37,790 nucleotides of DNA from Candidatus Melainabacteria bacterium (GTDB lineage: Bacteria; Cyanobacteriota; Vampirovibrionia; Vampirovibrionales; Vampirovibrionaceae): NCBI GenBank assembly GCA_902168245.1, contig CABHPA010000166.1, positions 1 to 37,790 of the forward strand, given 5' to 3'. The notes beneath the pieces are model-generated. The model had not been told where the DNA came from and ran no database searches. It was given only the letters and a program-made list of their open reading frames with translations. Below are positions 27,051-34,546 of the stretch, piece after piece. Numbering within the stretch: the stretch's first letter is position 1; the number at the start of each line of letters is the position of its first letter. The position numbers were made by a program, and so were the translations under genes.

Positions 27051-27575
27051 TCAATAGGATTTTGAGTAGATTGAGCCGGGGTAAGGAGAACATGAATAAG
27101 ATCTTGGGGGCGTGGGACGCATGAAGTTGGCGGGAGGACTGTTGAATACCGCTGGGTTTGGGACGCTTGAGAAGAAGGGGGTTGTGTTGAATGTTTGGGG
27201 TGACTCAGCGGGAGGGGGTTGTTTGGGGACGAGGTAGCGGGCCACTTTGTCGCCGCCCTCAAAGCTGCCGATCAGGGTGCCTAGCGCGGCTCCCATCCAA
27301 CCGGCGGCGGGCCAGAACCCGCCGGGCTTGAGCGCGATTTTATCCGGGTGCCTCTCAAAATAGCGCCAGGTGTTGTGGAAAAACTTGAGCGCCGGAATGC
27401 ACGAAAGCCAGAACACCCCATGATGGATCAGCATCCGTTTCTTGGAATCCGGCTTGGGCTTCCAGTCCAAATGCTTTTTCAGGATGTACCCAATCGGCAG
27501 GCTCATCATGGTCAGCCCGAACAAAAACAACGGGGAAGGCTTGAGGACTTGCAATCTCTGTTTCCAGTCCGGCAC
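27051..27575 (-). CDS. Small membrane protein with Pro-rich tail
   Basis: A 174-residue protein starting at GTG 27575, with TTGGAG 7 bases upstream. It has a hydrophobic segment at about 14-32 (SPLFLFGLTMMSLPIGYIL), a second weaker one near 50-65, and a third around 88-103 (GWMGAALGTLIGSF). The C-terminal 55 residues are Pro/Ser/Asn-rich and low complexity. Not recognised. It is 130 bases upstream of the pentapeptide gene on the same strand and could share its transcript. Confidence 0.6.
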   Translation of the reverse strand: MPDWKQRLQVLKPSPLFLFGLTMMSLPIGYILKKHLDWKPKPDSKKRMLIHHGVFWLSCIPALKFFHNTWRYFERHPDKIALKPGGFWPAAGWMGAALGTLIGSFEGGDKVARYLVPKQPPPAESPQTFNTTPFFSSVPNPAVFNSPPANFMRPTPPRSYSCSPYPGSIYSKSY

Positions 27576-27741
27576 GGGAAAACTCCAACAGGCGACACGA
27601 ATGAATCTGGTACGGGTATCGTAGATCGGGCGGGTCTGGATCTCAACGGGTGGAGCCGGACGATTTTCTGGCCTGTAGGCGATATTTCAAGCCTTGCGCC
27701 CATCTGTTTCCCTCTCATTGAACAATGAAATAAAAAATATA

Positions 27742-27770
27742 TTGGCGGGATGGGCTTGGGATGGCATAAT
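27742..27770 (+). promoter_or_regulatory. Promoter of the ethylene-receptor-like kinase gene
   Basis: TTGGCG (27742-27747), a 17-base spacer and CATAAT (27765-27770) fit a sigma-70 promoter at 4/6 and 5/6 positions. Transcription would start near 27777, 22 bases before ATG 27799. Confidence 0.5.
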
Positions 27771-27798
27771 AGACATCAGTTTTTAGAGTTGATGACAT

Positions 27799-29064
27799 AT
27801 GGAATTTTTGCAGCACCTGTTCAATACAGAGGGCTTTCCTCCGCGCTGGCTTTGCGGCACGGCTTGGCGTCCCTTTACCGGCTGGTTCATGATTGCCTCC
27901 GATCTCATGATTTTTGGCGCCTATCTCAGCATTCCCCTCCTGCTCCTCTATTTCATCAATAAAAAGAAAGACATGGTCTTTCACCGTATTTTCTGGCTTT
28001 TTGCCGCCTTTATCTTCGCCTGCGGCGTGTCTCACCTGCTGGACGCCATCATGTTCTGGTGGCCCGCCTATCGCCTCAACGCCCTGGAGCGTTTTCTCAC
28101 CGGCCTGGTGTCCTGGATCACCGTTTTTGCGCTTATTCCCATTATCCCGGTCGCTTTGTCCCTCAGAAGCCCCAAAGCCCTACAGGTTGAAATCGACGAG
28201 CGCCGTCGCGCCGAAAGCGAGCTGGCAAAACTGAATGAAGACCTGGAGCGCATCATTTCCGACCGCACCCGCGACCTGAACCAGAAGGCCTGGCAACTGG
28301 AAGCCGCCAACCGGGAACTGGAATCCTTCAGTTATTCCGTATCCCATGACCTGAAAGCGCCCCTTCGCAAAATCCAGCAGTTCAGCGAGATGGTGCAGGC
28401 CCATTACCTTCAGGATCGTCTACCCGATGCGCTGCCGGAGCCGCAGTCGAGCGAAGCCCTGAAAATGTACCTGGAGCGTATTGTGGTCAATGCATCGGAA
28501 ATGGGCAACCTGATTGAGGACTTGCTCAGCTTTTCCCGCGTGGCCAATGCCGAGCTGAAGTCCGAATCGGTGAACCTGAGTGCAATCGCCCAGAGCCTTG
28601 CGCGGGATTTGATGGAGCAGGAGCCGGTACGTCAGGCTGAATTCATGATTCAGGACGGGATTGTGGCCCGTGGCGATCTGACTCTGCTGCGGGCCGTGCT
28701 CCAGAACCTGCTGGGCAACGCCTGGAAGTACACCTCCCAAAAGCCGCAAGCCCGGATTGAGTTTGGCTTGTGCGATGATCGCCAGATGCGCTGTTGCTTT
28801 GTGCGCGATAACGGGGCCGGTTTCGATATGAGCGGTGTGCATCGCCTGTTTAAGCCCTTCCAGCGCCTGCATTCCAAGTCGGAGTTTCCGGGCAGCGGTA
28901 TTGGGCTGGCCAATGTGCAACGCATTGTCTCTCGACACGGCGGCAGAATCTGGGCGGAAGGCAAGCCGGGCGAGGGAGCCGTCTTTTATTTTTCCCTGCC
29001 GGATTTGGCTGAGTTGCCCACTGCGGGAGAGCGCGTGGTTTTACGCCAGCCGGAAAATGCGTGA
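27799..29064 (+). CDS. Ethylene-receptor-like sensor histidine kinase
   Basis: A 421-residue membrane sensor kinase. Residues about 25-120 form three transmembrane helices with the complete plant ETR1 ethylene/copper signature at a constant offset of 10: Asp35, Tyr42, Ile45, Pro46, Ile72, Cys75 and His79 (SDLMIFGAYLSIP and FIFACGVSHLL). A coiled coil (about 128-175) leads straight to HisKA with phospho-acceptor His183 (SYSVSHDLKAPLR), then HATPase_c with N-box LLGNAWKYT, DNGAGFD and GSGIGL. There is no GAF domain, unlike plant ETR1 and Synechocystis Etr1. No response regulator is adjacent. Ethylene binding through Cu(I) is the likely input; actual ligand and output are unknown. The Shine-Dalgarno site is weak. 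Confidence 0.85.
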   Translation: MEFLQHLFNTEGFPPRWLCGTAWRPFTGWFMIASDLMIFGAYLSIPLLLLYFINKKKDMVFHRIFWLFAAFIFACGVSHLLDAIMFWWPAYRLNALERFLTGLVSWITVFALIPIIPVALSLRSPKALQVEIDERRRAESELAKLNEDLERIISDRTRDLNQKAWQLEAANRELESFSYSVSHDLKAPLRKIQQFSEMVQAHYLQDRLPDALPEPQSSEALKMYLERIVVNASEMGNLIEDLLSFSRVANAELKSESVNLSAIAQSLARDLMEQEPVRQAEFMIQDGIVARGDLTLLRAVLQNLLGNAWKYTSQKPQARIEFGLCDDRQMRCCFVRDNGAGFDMSGVHRLFKPFQRLHSKSEFPGSGIGLANVQRIVSRHGGRIWAEGKPGEGAVFYFSLPDLAELPTAGERVVLRQPENA

Positions 29065-29071
29065 TGCCAAC

Positions 29072-29677
29072 CTAGAAAGAAATGCGAACGGGTTGCCCTG
29101 CCTGCCTGGCTGCGCTGATTGCGGCTTGCCGCGCGCAGGCTTCCAGTTCCTCCAGGGCGTTATAGGCTTCCGCCAAAGATGCGCCCAGGCTAAAAATCCC
29201 CCCGTCGGCCATGGCGATTATATTGGCGTGGTGATGGGCAGCGGTTTCCATGATTTGGCTTGCCTGGCGCGGTATCAGCAGTACCGGTTGCTGAAATCCG
29301 GGCGGCTCCGTTTCGCTGGCATCCCCATTGTTCCCGTGAAGGCTGGCCCACGCCATTATATGGGGCGGACGCACCTTAATAACGGCCTTCAGCTCAGAAC
29401 GGGCCGTATAAAAGGTCCGGTGCCAGCTAAAATTCGTTGCCGCAGCCAATTCCGCATTCGCCACGAGGCATCCTTCCTCGGTTCCATTTGGCCATAACAG
29501 CGCCAGATGCTCGGCCTGCACCTCTGCCAGATTGATTCCCCCAGGTGTAACCCAGATCAGGTCGCCATCGCGCGCACTCACCTCGCCGGTGCTGCCGGGC
29601 GATAAACAGGCCTGGGCCAGCCGCTGGCAGTACTGGGCCAGTTCTCTGGCGACCGGGTGAATTCGTGCGCTTTTCAT
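29072..29677 (-). CDS. Class II aldolase/adducin homologue without zinc ligands
   Basis: A 201-residue protein of the class II aldolase/MtnB fold: GSTGEVSARDGDLIWVTPGG at residues 28-47 matches the phosphate-binding GSxGNxSxR start. The metal ligands are gone. The HxH pair is Lys101 and Arg103 (VIKVRPP), the third histidine falls at Asp158 (AMADGGIF), and the catalytic Glu position is Asn82 by alignment. It is therefore probably not an active aldolase or methylthioribulose-1-phosphate dehydratase. The ATG is 15 bases after the aminotransferase stop, so the two are co-transcribed. A regulatory, ligand-binding or structural role is possible. Confidence 0.7.
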   Translation of the reverse strand: MKSARIHPVARELAQYCQRLAQACLSPGSTGEVSARDGDLIWVTPGGINLAEVQAEHLALLWPNGTEEGCLVANAELAAATNFSWHRTFYTARSELKAVIKVRPPHIMAWASLHGNNGDASETEPPGFQQPVLLIPRQASQIMETAAHHHANIIAMADGGIFSLGASLAEAYNALEELEACARQAAISAARQAGQPVRISF

Positions 29678-29692
29678 TGAACGTCTGCCCGA

Positions 29693-30871
29693 TTACCGGC
29701 CTAGTCTCACGGTGTCTTTCAGCTTTTGCAGACGCAGGCGGGCGGCATGCAAGGTTTCCGGCTTTTTGCTGAAGCAGAAACGCACGAACTTGCGCCCCAG
29801 TTCCGGACGACTGAAGAAGCTGGAACCCGGCACCACGGCCACGCCAATGTCTTTCATCAGGAAATGCGTGAATTCCACGTCCGTTTTGTACCCGAAGTCG
29901 GAAATATCGCTGAACACGTAATACGCTCCCTGGGGACGGAAGTACTTAATGCCCGCCTCATCCAGAATGCTGATCATCACGTCCCGTTTCTCTTTGTAAG
30001 TGTGCGCCAGTTCCGCGTAATAGGACTGCGGCAGCCGCATGGCCGTAATGCCCGCCCGTTGCAGCGGCGCGGCGGCCCCCACGGTTAAGAAGTCGTGCAT
30101 TTTACGCACGGCCTGGGTGATGTCTTCCGGCGCAATCACGATGCCCACTCGCCAGCCGGTGACGCTGTAGGTTTTGGACAGCCCGTTGATGGTCACGGTC
30201 AGGTTTTCCATGCCCGGAATGCTGGCCATGCCTACGTGCTGATGGTGATCGTACAAAATATGCTCGTAAATCTCATCGGTAAAGGCCAGCACGTTCCACT
30301 TTTGGCAGTACTTGGCGATGATTTCCAGCTCCTCGCGGCTGAACACCTTGCCGGTAGGGTTGTGCGGCGTGTTGATAATGATGGCGCGGGTTTTCTCGTT
30401 GAACGCGGCGGCCAGCTCAGCTTCATCAAAGTGCCATTCCGGCGGGTGCAGCGTTACGTAACGCGGAACGGCCCCGGCAATCACCGCGTCCGGCCCGTAG
30501 TTTTCGTAGTAAGGCTCAAACACGATCACTTCATCGCCCGGATTAATGGTTGCCAGCATGGTGGCGGCCATGGCTTCGGTCGCCCCGCAGGTAACGGTCA
30601 CGTTGGCGTCCGCGTCAATCGGCACACCCAGGTAAGCGCTTTCTTTTTCGGCGATGGCCCGCCGGAATTCGGGATCGCCCCAAGTCACCGCGTACTGGTT
30701 AATGTCGTTGAAAATCGCGTCGGACGCGGCCTGCTTCAACTCCTCCGGGCATGGGAAATCCGGAAAGCCCTGGGCCAGGTTGATAGCCTCGTACTTGCGG
30801 GCCATCTGGCTCATCTGCCGGATGACCGATTCGTTAAACTGGGCGGCTTTAATGGAGGTGCGATTGGACAT
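29693..30871 (-). CDS. PLP aminotransferase (kynurenine/methionine aminotransferase-like)
   Basis: A 392-residue fold type I class I/II aminotransferase. INLAQGFPDFPCPE (residues 30-43) is the hallmark of the KAT/YbdL/glutamine-transaminase K group. The PLP lysine is Lys233 (GLSKTYSVTGWRVG), with Asp199 (FTDEIYEH) and TPHNPTGK for cofactor binding, and Arg near the end (VRFCFSKKP) for the carboxylate. These enzymes accept methionine, glutamine, kynurenine or aromatic amino acids with 2-oxo acids. Substrate choice cannot be decided from sequence. An MtnB-fold partner gene hints at methionine salvage, but that partner has lost its active site. Confidence 0.9.
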   Translation of the reverse strand: MSNRTSIKAAQFNESVIRQMSQMARKYEAINLAQGFPDFPCPEELKQAASDAIFNDINQYAVTWGDPEFRRAIAEKESAYLGVPIDADANVTVTCGATEAMAATMLATINPGDEVIVFEPYYENYGPDAVIAGAVPRYVTLHPPEWHFDEAELAAAFNEKTRAIIINTPHNPTGKVFSREELEIIAKYCQKWNVLAFTDEIYEHILYDHHQHVGMASIPGMENLTVTINGLSKTYSVTGWRVGIVIAPEDITQAVRKMHDFLTVGAAAPLQRAGITAMRLPQSYYAELAHTYKEKRDVMISILDEAGIKYFRPQGAYYVFSDISDFGYKTDVEFTHFLMKDIGVAVVPGSSFFSRPELGRKFVRFCFSKKPETLHAARLRLQKLKDTVRLGR

Positions 30872-30998
30872 GGGCGCTTTACCTTTTTTAAAATTTTAAA
30901 AAATCAAGTTTAATTCACGATGTGAATGTGGGTTTCCCCCCGTGGGCTTGCCTTCCTATTATTGGGGTTTAGGGGAATTTGTCAAAGGATCTTGGGAG

Positions 30999-31103
30999 CC
31001 AAGGGGCTAGCCCCTTGGCGAACCCCGCAGGGGACAGTCGTGTCCCCTGGCCCCCCGATGGTTTAGCGGAGCGGGAAAAAATTCCTGCGGAATTTTGTTT
31101 CAG
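30999..31103 (+). repeat. 105-bp dispersed hairpin-rich repeat, copy 2
   Basis: Near-identical to 25683-25786 and in the same orientation. Here it lies upstream of the aminotransferase gene, 128 bases before its start and separated from it by AT-rich sequence. The same nested hairpins are kept (CCAAGGGG...CCCCTTGG, AAAATTCC-TGC-GGAATTTT), and a GC-to-GT change is matched by keeping a G-T or A-T pair, which suggests the fold matters. Confidence 0.85.
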
Positions 31104-31240
31104 ATATTTTTTTTGGGGCTTGTACCCGGTTGGGATACGATGATTGGTGGGGGCTTAAAGTGAGGTTTTATACCTTTGGGCGGCTAAAGCGTTATTTGGG
31201 CTTCAGAACCGCCGACAGAGAAAAGAAAGCCTCGCTTGGG

Positions 31241-31795
31241 TTATCGGAAGCACAGCAGATCCCACAAAGTGGGATTCGGCTTCGGACGTGTGGTAACGAC
31301 AGTGGTGGTATAGGAACGGTCGTTGCGCTTCGAATGTTGAGATTTTTTAGTGCCGCCAGATCGGGTGCTGCCCCGCACGGTGGTACTGGCTGCGGTGCTG
31401 CCCCGTAGCGTAGTATCGCCACCGTTCCTGCTACTTTTTGAGGGTTCGCTCATGACCGGGATGCCTAATTCTTTTCTTCTTTTTGCAACAGCATCGTTGT
31501 GCGCCAGCCGTTCGTTTTCCCTTGTGATGACTCGGTTTGTGGCGTTTCGCCTGCCTTCTGGCGTATCAGATCCCCAGGTTTCCACAGTTCGATTATCATA
31601 GGTCAGTTCTTGTTTTCGTTCGGCTTGCCGGGGAACGCCTGCCCATATATCGTGTTCCGGGCCGGTATTAAGCCCAATCGTTTGAAGAGGCGTAGCCTGT
31701 TCCATTTCTTTTTCTTTTTTTCTTCTGCCCTGGAATACAGCTTGTGAATGGGCTGCAGAAGAGCCTCTAAAAAATACCGAAGAGAGTTGCTCCAT
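31241..31795 (-). CDS. Basic, low-complexity protein of unknown function
   Basis: A 184-residue hydrophilic protein, rich in Arg, Lys, Ser and Thr. GAGG lies 6 bases before ATG 31795, which supports expression. Residues about 130-155 contain RGST-type repeats (TTLRGSTAASTTVRGST), and the N-terminus has a KKEKE cluster. There is no hydrophobic segment or recognisable domain. The many charged residues and repeats suggest a disordered, perhaps nucleic-acid-binding, protein, which is inference. Confidence 0.6.
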   Translation of the reverse strand: MEQLSSVFFRGSSAAHSQAVFQGRRKKEKEMEQATPLQTIGLNTGPEHDIWAGVPRQAERKQELTYDNRTVETWGSDTPEGRRNATNRVITRENERLAHNDAVAKRRKELGIPVMSEPSKSSRNGGDTTLRGSTAASTTVRGSTRSGGTKKSQHSKRNDRSYTTTVVTTRPKPNPTLWDLLCFR

Positions 31796-32165
31796 AAAGA
31801 CCTCTTTTTTCTATTTTTGGTATTTTTACTTTAACTTACTTGAAACCACCAATCCTTAGGCAGGACTTGTATAAAGCTTGATTGAACAGCCTTCATATTC
31901 CGGTAATGGATCATGGCGGTCAAGGGAAATTTTGGAGGGAAGCGCGGATATTGGGAAGCTTGCTTTTCCCGGTAAATTGTTTTGGGATTTGACGTAACAG
32001 GACAGGATAGGCAAGCCCTAGTCACAAACCATGACGTCTTGCATGATCCGGGGTGAGCGTGAATTATTCTATGCTATGTTGATTGCGTTGGCCCCTGGGG
32101 GGATTTAGGCCCGTTGTAGGGTTAACGGGGCCGGAAAATGGAGGGGCGCTTGGCGGTAAAGGCGA
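31796..32165. other. 370-bp intergenic region without a gene
   Basis: Only short frames are open and none has a ribosome-binding site. The left part is AT-rich and should hold the promoter of the leftward basic-protein gene. No terminator-grade hairpin was found for the gene that ends at 32166. Confidence 0.5.
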
Positions 32166-33326
32166 TTAACTGACCGGGCCAGGCTGGGGAATGCGCCCGG
32201 TTTCGGTGATCAGGCGATGGAAGTCGCTGGCGGTGTATTCCTCGGTGGGGCGGCTGCCGGACAGAAAAACATGGTAGGCCAGGGCGTCGGTTGAACCTAG
32301 AGAGTTCGCGCCCCATTGCAAGGCGTCCTGGGCTTCGGCTTCGCCCTTGGGTTGCCAGCAAACGGTTTGCCTGGGGAACGCCTCCCCTAAAAACAGGCGT
32401 AAAACCGCGCTCAGCTTTAGCCGATCCGTTGGCTTGCAGTTTGGCAGGCCCGGAACGGGTAGCGCCGCCTGGGGTGGCGCCTTTGTCCACATCTGGGGAA
32501 TGATTTGCGAAAAAGCGCCGGGATTTTCCTGCTGGAAACGGCGCAACTGCCGCATGTGGCTAACCCGTTGCTGCAAGGTTTCCAGCGGGCCAGCCTCAAT
32601 CCGGGCGATGACGGGCAGCCCCAGCCGGTGAGCCGTGGCCGTTATTTCCAGCCAGCGGTTGACGCTGGCCTTTTTGGGCGAGATGAGGTGCCGTACCCGA
32701 TCGTGCAAAATCTCGATTCCGTTGCCGCCCAACGTTTGCACGCCATAATCGATCAGCATTTCCAGCACGTAGCGTTCATCGCGATCGGCCACAATGCACA
32801 AAAATTCCACCTCGTCCGGCGAAAAGCCCGTTAATGCAATCTGGGGCGCTTTTTCCCGAATGTAGCCACACAGGCGGGTGTAGGTCTTCAGCAGGTTGGG
32901 TGCTTCCAGGCCCGGAATTTGCAAAAAGGGCCAGAATCCGCCGCCGCTGACGTAAAGGCGTTCCGTTTGTCGATACGCGGCCCGCTCCAGACAGGCGTCA
33001 ATTTCGTCGATGCTCAGCGTACAGCTTCCCGCGTCTCCCGGCTGGCGAGGATATGGGTATAGCGTGGGCGACAGTTCGCACAGATTGGTTATGTACAATG
33101 AGCAGCCAGATTCAAACGGCACCGTGTCTCCCGTCTGTTGCTTTCGCAACTCGTCTGCGGCCTCCCGCAGGCGATGCAGGTCGTCCTCCCTCGTCAGGCC
33201 CAGCAAGTGCAGCGCACCTGTGGGGGATAATTCCTGGCCGTCAAGCGTCGCACCCAGGATGGAGCGGGTATCCAGGCTTTTAACGGCGCTTCGGGAGCTG
33301 CCGGGAGTGGGGCTGGCATGTTGCAT
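32166..33326 (-). CDS. MqnC/MqnE/CofH-like radical-SAM homologue lacking cluster cysteines
   Basis: A 386-residue protein aligned by pattern to the menaquinone (futalosine) and F0 synthase radical-SAM enzymes. LREAADELRKQQTGD, YITNLC and LLIDYGVQTLGGNGIEIL with HDRVRHLISPKK match the N-terminal core and the aLGGxGxE segment. ETLQQRVSHMRQLRRFQQE is the usual ETpeeRvdHl region. The CxxxCxxC motif should follow ITN at residues 83-90. Cys83 is kept, but the other two positions are Pro87 and Tyr90 (CELSPTLYPY). Without the 4Fe-4S cluster, SAM cleavage is unlikely. It may be a repurposed or decaying paralogue. No other menaquinone gene is in the window. Confidence 0.75.
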   Translation of the reverse strand: MQHASPTPGSSRSAVKSLDTRSILGATLDGQELSPTGALHLLGLTREDDLHRLREAADELRKQQTGDTVPFESGCSLYITNLCELSPTLYPYPRQPGDAGSCTLSIDEIDACLERAAYRQTERLYVSGGGFWPFLQIPGLEAPNLLKTYTRLCGYIREKAPQIALTGFSPDEVEFLCIVADRDERYVLEMLIDYGVQTLGGNGIEILHDRVRHLISPKKASVNRWLEITATAHRLGLPVIARIEAGPLETLQQRVSHMRQLRRFQQENPGAFSQIIPQMWTKAPPQAALPVPGLPNCKPTDRLKLSAVLRLFLGEAFPRQTVCWQPKGEAEAQDALQWGANSLGSTDALAYHVFLSGSRPTEEYTASDFHRLITETGRIPQPGPVS

Positions 33327-33341
33327 TCTCCCATTTTAAGC

Positions 33342-33370
33342 AAAAAAAAGGCGGTTTATGAAAAACCGCC
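33342..33370 (-). terminator. Rho-independent terminator on the minus strand
   Basis: On the minus strand, GGCGGTTT and AAACCGCC form an 8-bp stem around five loop bases (33350-33370), followed by eight T. It closes the leftward gene that ends at 33477, 107 bases upstream, and isolates it from the radical-SAM homologue. Confidence 0.8.
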
Positions 33371-33476
33371 GTTATCTCATCATTTAGGTAGGGGAAAGGT
33401 AGGTGGTTGAATCGGGAGAGAATTAAGAGGTGAAGAGAGAAAAAAGAATGAAAGCAGTGACGCGTGAGGTAAATCT

Positions 33477-34319
33477 TTAGGCAATCCAGGGCGGTACGCC
33501 GTTCGGCGGCGCCAGTTGGTTAACGCCCCCGCCGCTCATCAGGCCGCCTTGTTCGCCCATGGTTTGCAGCAGGGCCACCAGCGCCACCTGACCCTGGTAG
33601 GGGGTAATGCTTTGGGTGGTGGAAACGGAATAGGGTTGGAAGGTCAGGTTATAGAACGGGGAGTTGGTTAAAAAGGTGGTGGGGAAGATTTGGGCCTGTT
33701 GCAGGGTGTTAATGCCGTTTTGGTTGGGAACGGGAATGGTATTGCCGCTAAACGGCGGGGAAGGCAACGCGATGAACGGGTACAGCGGGAACTGGTTGAA
33801 GGTGGGAGGCGTAAACAGGCCGCCGCCGCCGAAGATTTTGTTTTGGGCGTCCATGGTGCCAAGCATCACGTTGGTGGGGTTGGGGTTTTGCCAGATCAGC
33901 GGGTTGAAGTTGCCCAGATCCCGAATCAGCGCGTTGGACGGGGTCTTGCCGATTTGGCCGTTGACCGTGGTGGTGGTTTGTACCACGGTTCCGCTGCTGC
34001 TGGCCGTTCCCAGCAGGCTCAGGCCGAAGTTGGGGCTGAGGATATCGTTGATAGATGCCGTGGTGCCTTTCAGCAGGCTGGAGGATTTGGGATTCTTGCC
34101 GAACGGGTCGGAGAACACTGAGAAATTGTTGTTGGAGGTAATGGGGCTAATGGAGCCGGAGAAATCATGCACATTGCCCAATACATTGTTGGGGCTTAAA
34201 AAATCATTGCCTTGCCCGTCAAAAACGTTGCCCGCCGCAATGCCGGAATTGACGCTGGGTGAGCCGAGTGTTCTCTGCTGGGCGACCAGGGGGTTAAAGC
34301 CGTTCTGCTGGATGGACAT
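33477..34319 (-). CDS. Low-complexity Asn/Pro/Ser-rich protein of unknown function
   Basis: A 280-residue protein dominated by Asn, Ser, Pro, Gly, Thr and Phe (NNNFSVFSDPFGKN, TPPTFNQFPLYPF, QTTTTVNGQIG). Charged residues are rare. There is no clear signal peptide and no domain I recognise. Such composition fits an extracellular, surface or phase-separating protein, which is inference. The ATG is at 34319 with an AAGGAACC-type upstream stretch (poor). It is flanked downstream by a perfect terminator and upstream by a repeated TGATGAGATGA element. Confidence 0.65.
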   Translation of the reverse strand: MSIQQNGFNPLVAQQRTLGSPSVNSGIAAGNVFDGQGNDFLSPNNVLGNVHDFSGSISPITSNNNFSVFSDPFGKNPKSSSLLKGTTASINDILSPNFGLSLLGTASSSGTVVQTTTTVNGQIGKTPSNALIRDLGNFNPLIWQNPNPTNVMLGTMDAQNKIFGGGGLFTPPTFNQFPLYPFIALPSPPFSGNTIPVPNQNGINTLQQAQIFPTTFLTNSPFYNLTFQPYSVSTTQSITPYQGQVALVALLQTMGEQGGLMSGGGVNQLAPPNGVPPWIA

Positions 34320-34465
34320 AAAGGCCGGTTCCTTACTTTAAGCGGATGCTAGTGATGAGATGAAACTTCAAGTGATGAGATGAGATGGGATGGTTTGGAT
34401 TGCCTTGTTATTTAAATAAAAAATAAAAAGGATATATAATTGCCTGGAATATTGCGTTTTTTAAC

Positions 34466-34481
34466 AAAAGTATATACTTTT
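34466..34481. promoter_or_regulatory. 16-bp perfect palindrome in divergent promoter region
   Basis: AAAAGTATATACTTTT is its own reverse complement. It lies in the AT-rich 227-bp interval between the divergent genes at 34319 and 34547, 26 bases downstream of a TATAAT box (34435-34440). A dimeric regulator operator is plausible but unproven. Confidence 0.35.
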
Positions 34482-34546
34482 TATTTCTTCCTTTTCTCCT
34501 CAATCCTTTGGAGTGCAAAAACCATAGCCCGTGGCACAATAAAACT

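Noticed and set aside
30095..30913. 272-codon plus-strand frame
   Set aside because: Antisense to the aminotransferase, whose catalytic motifs are all intact.
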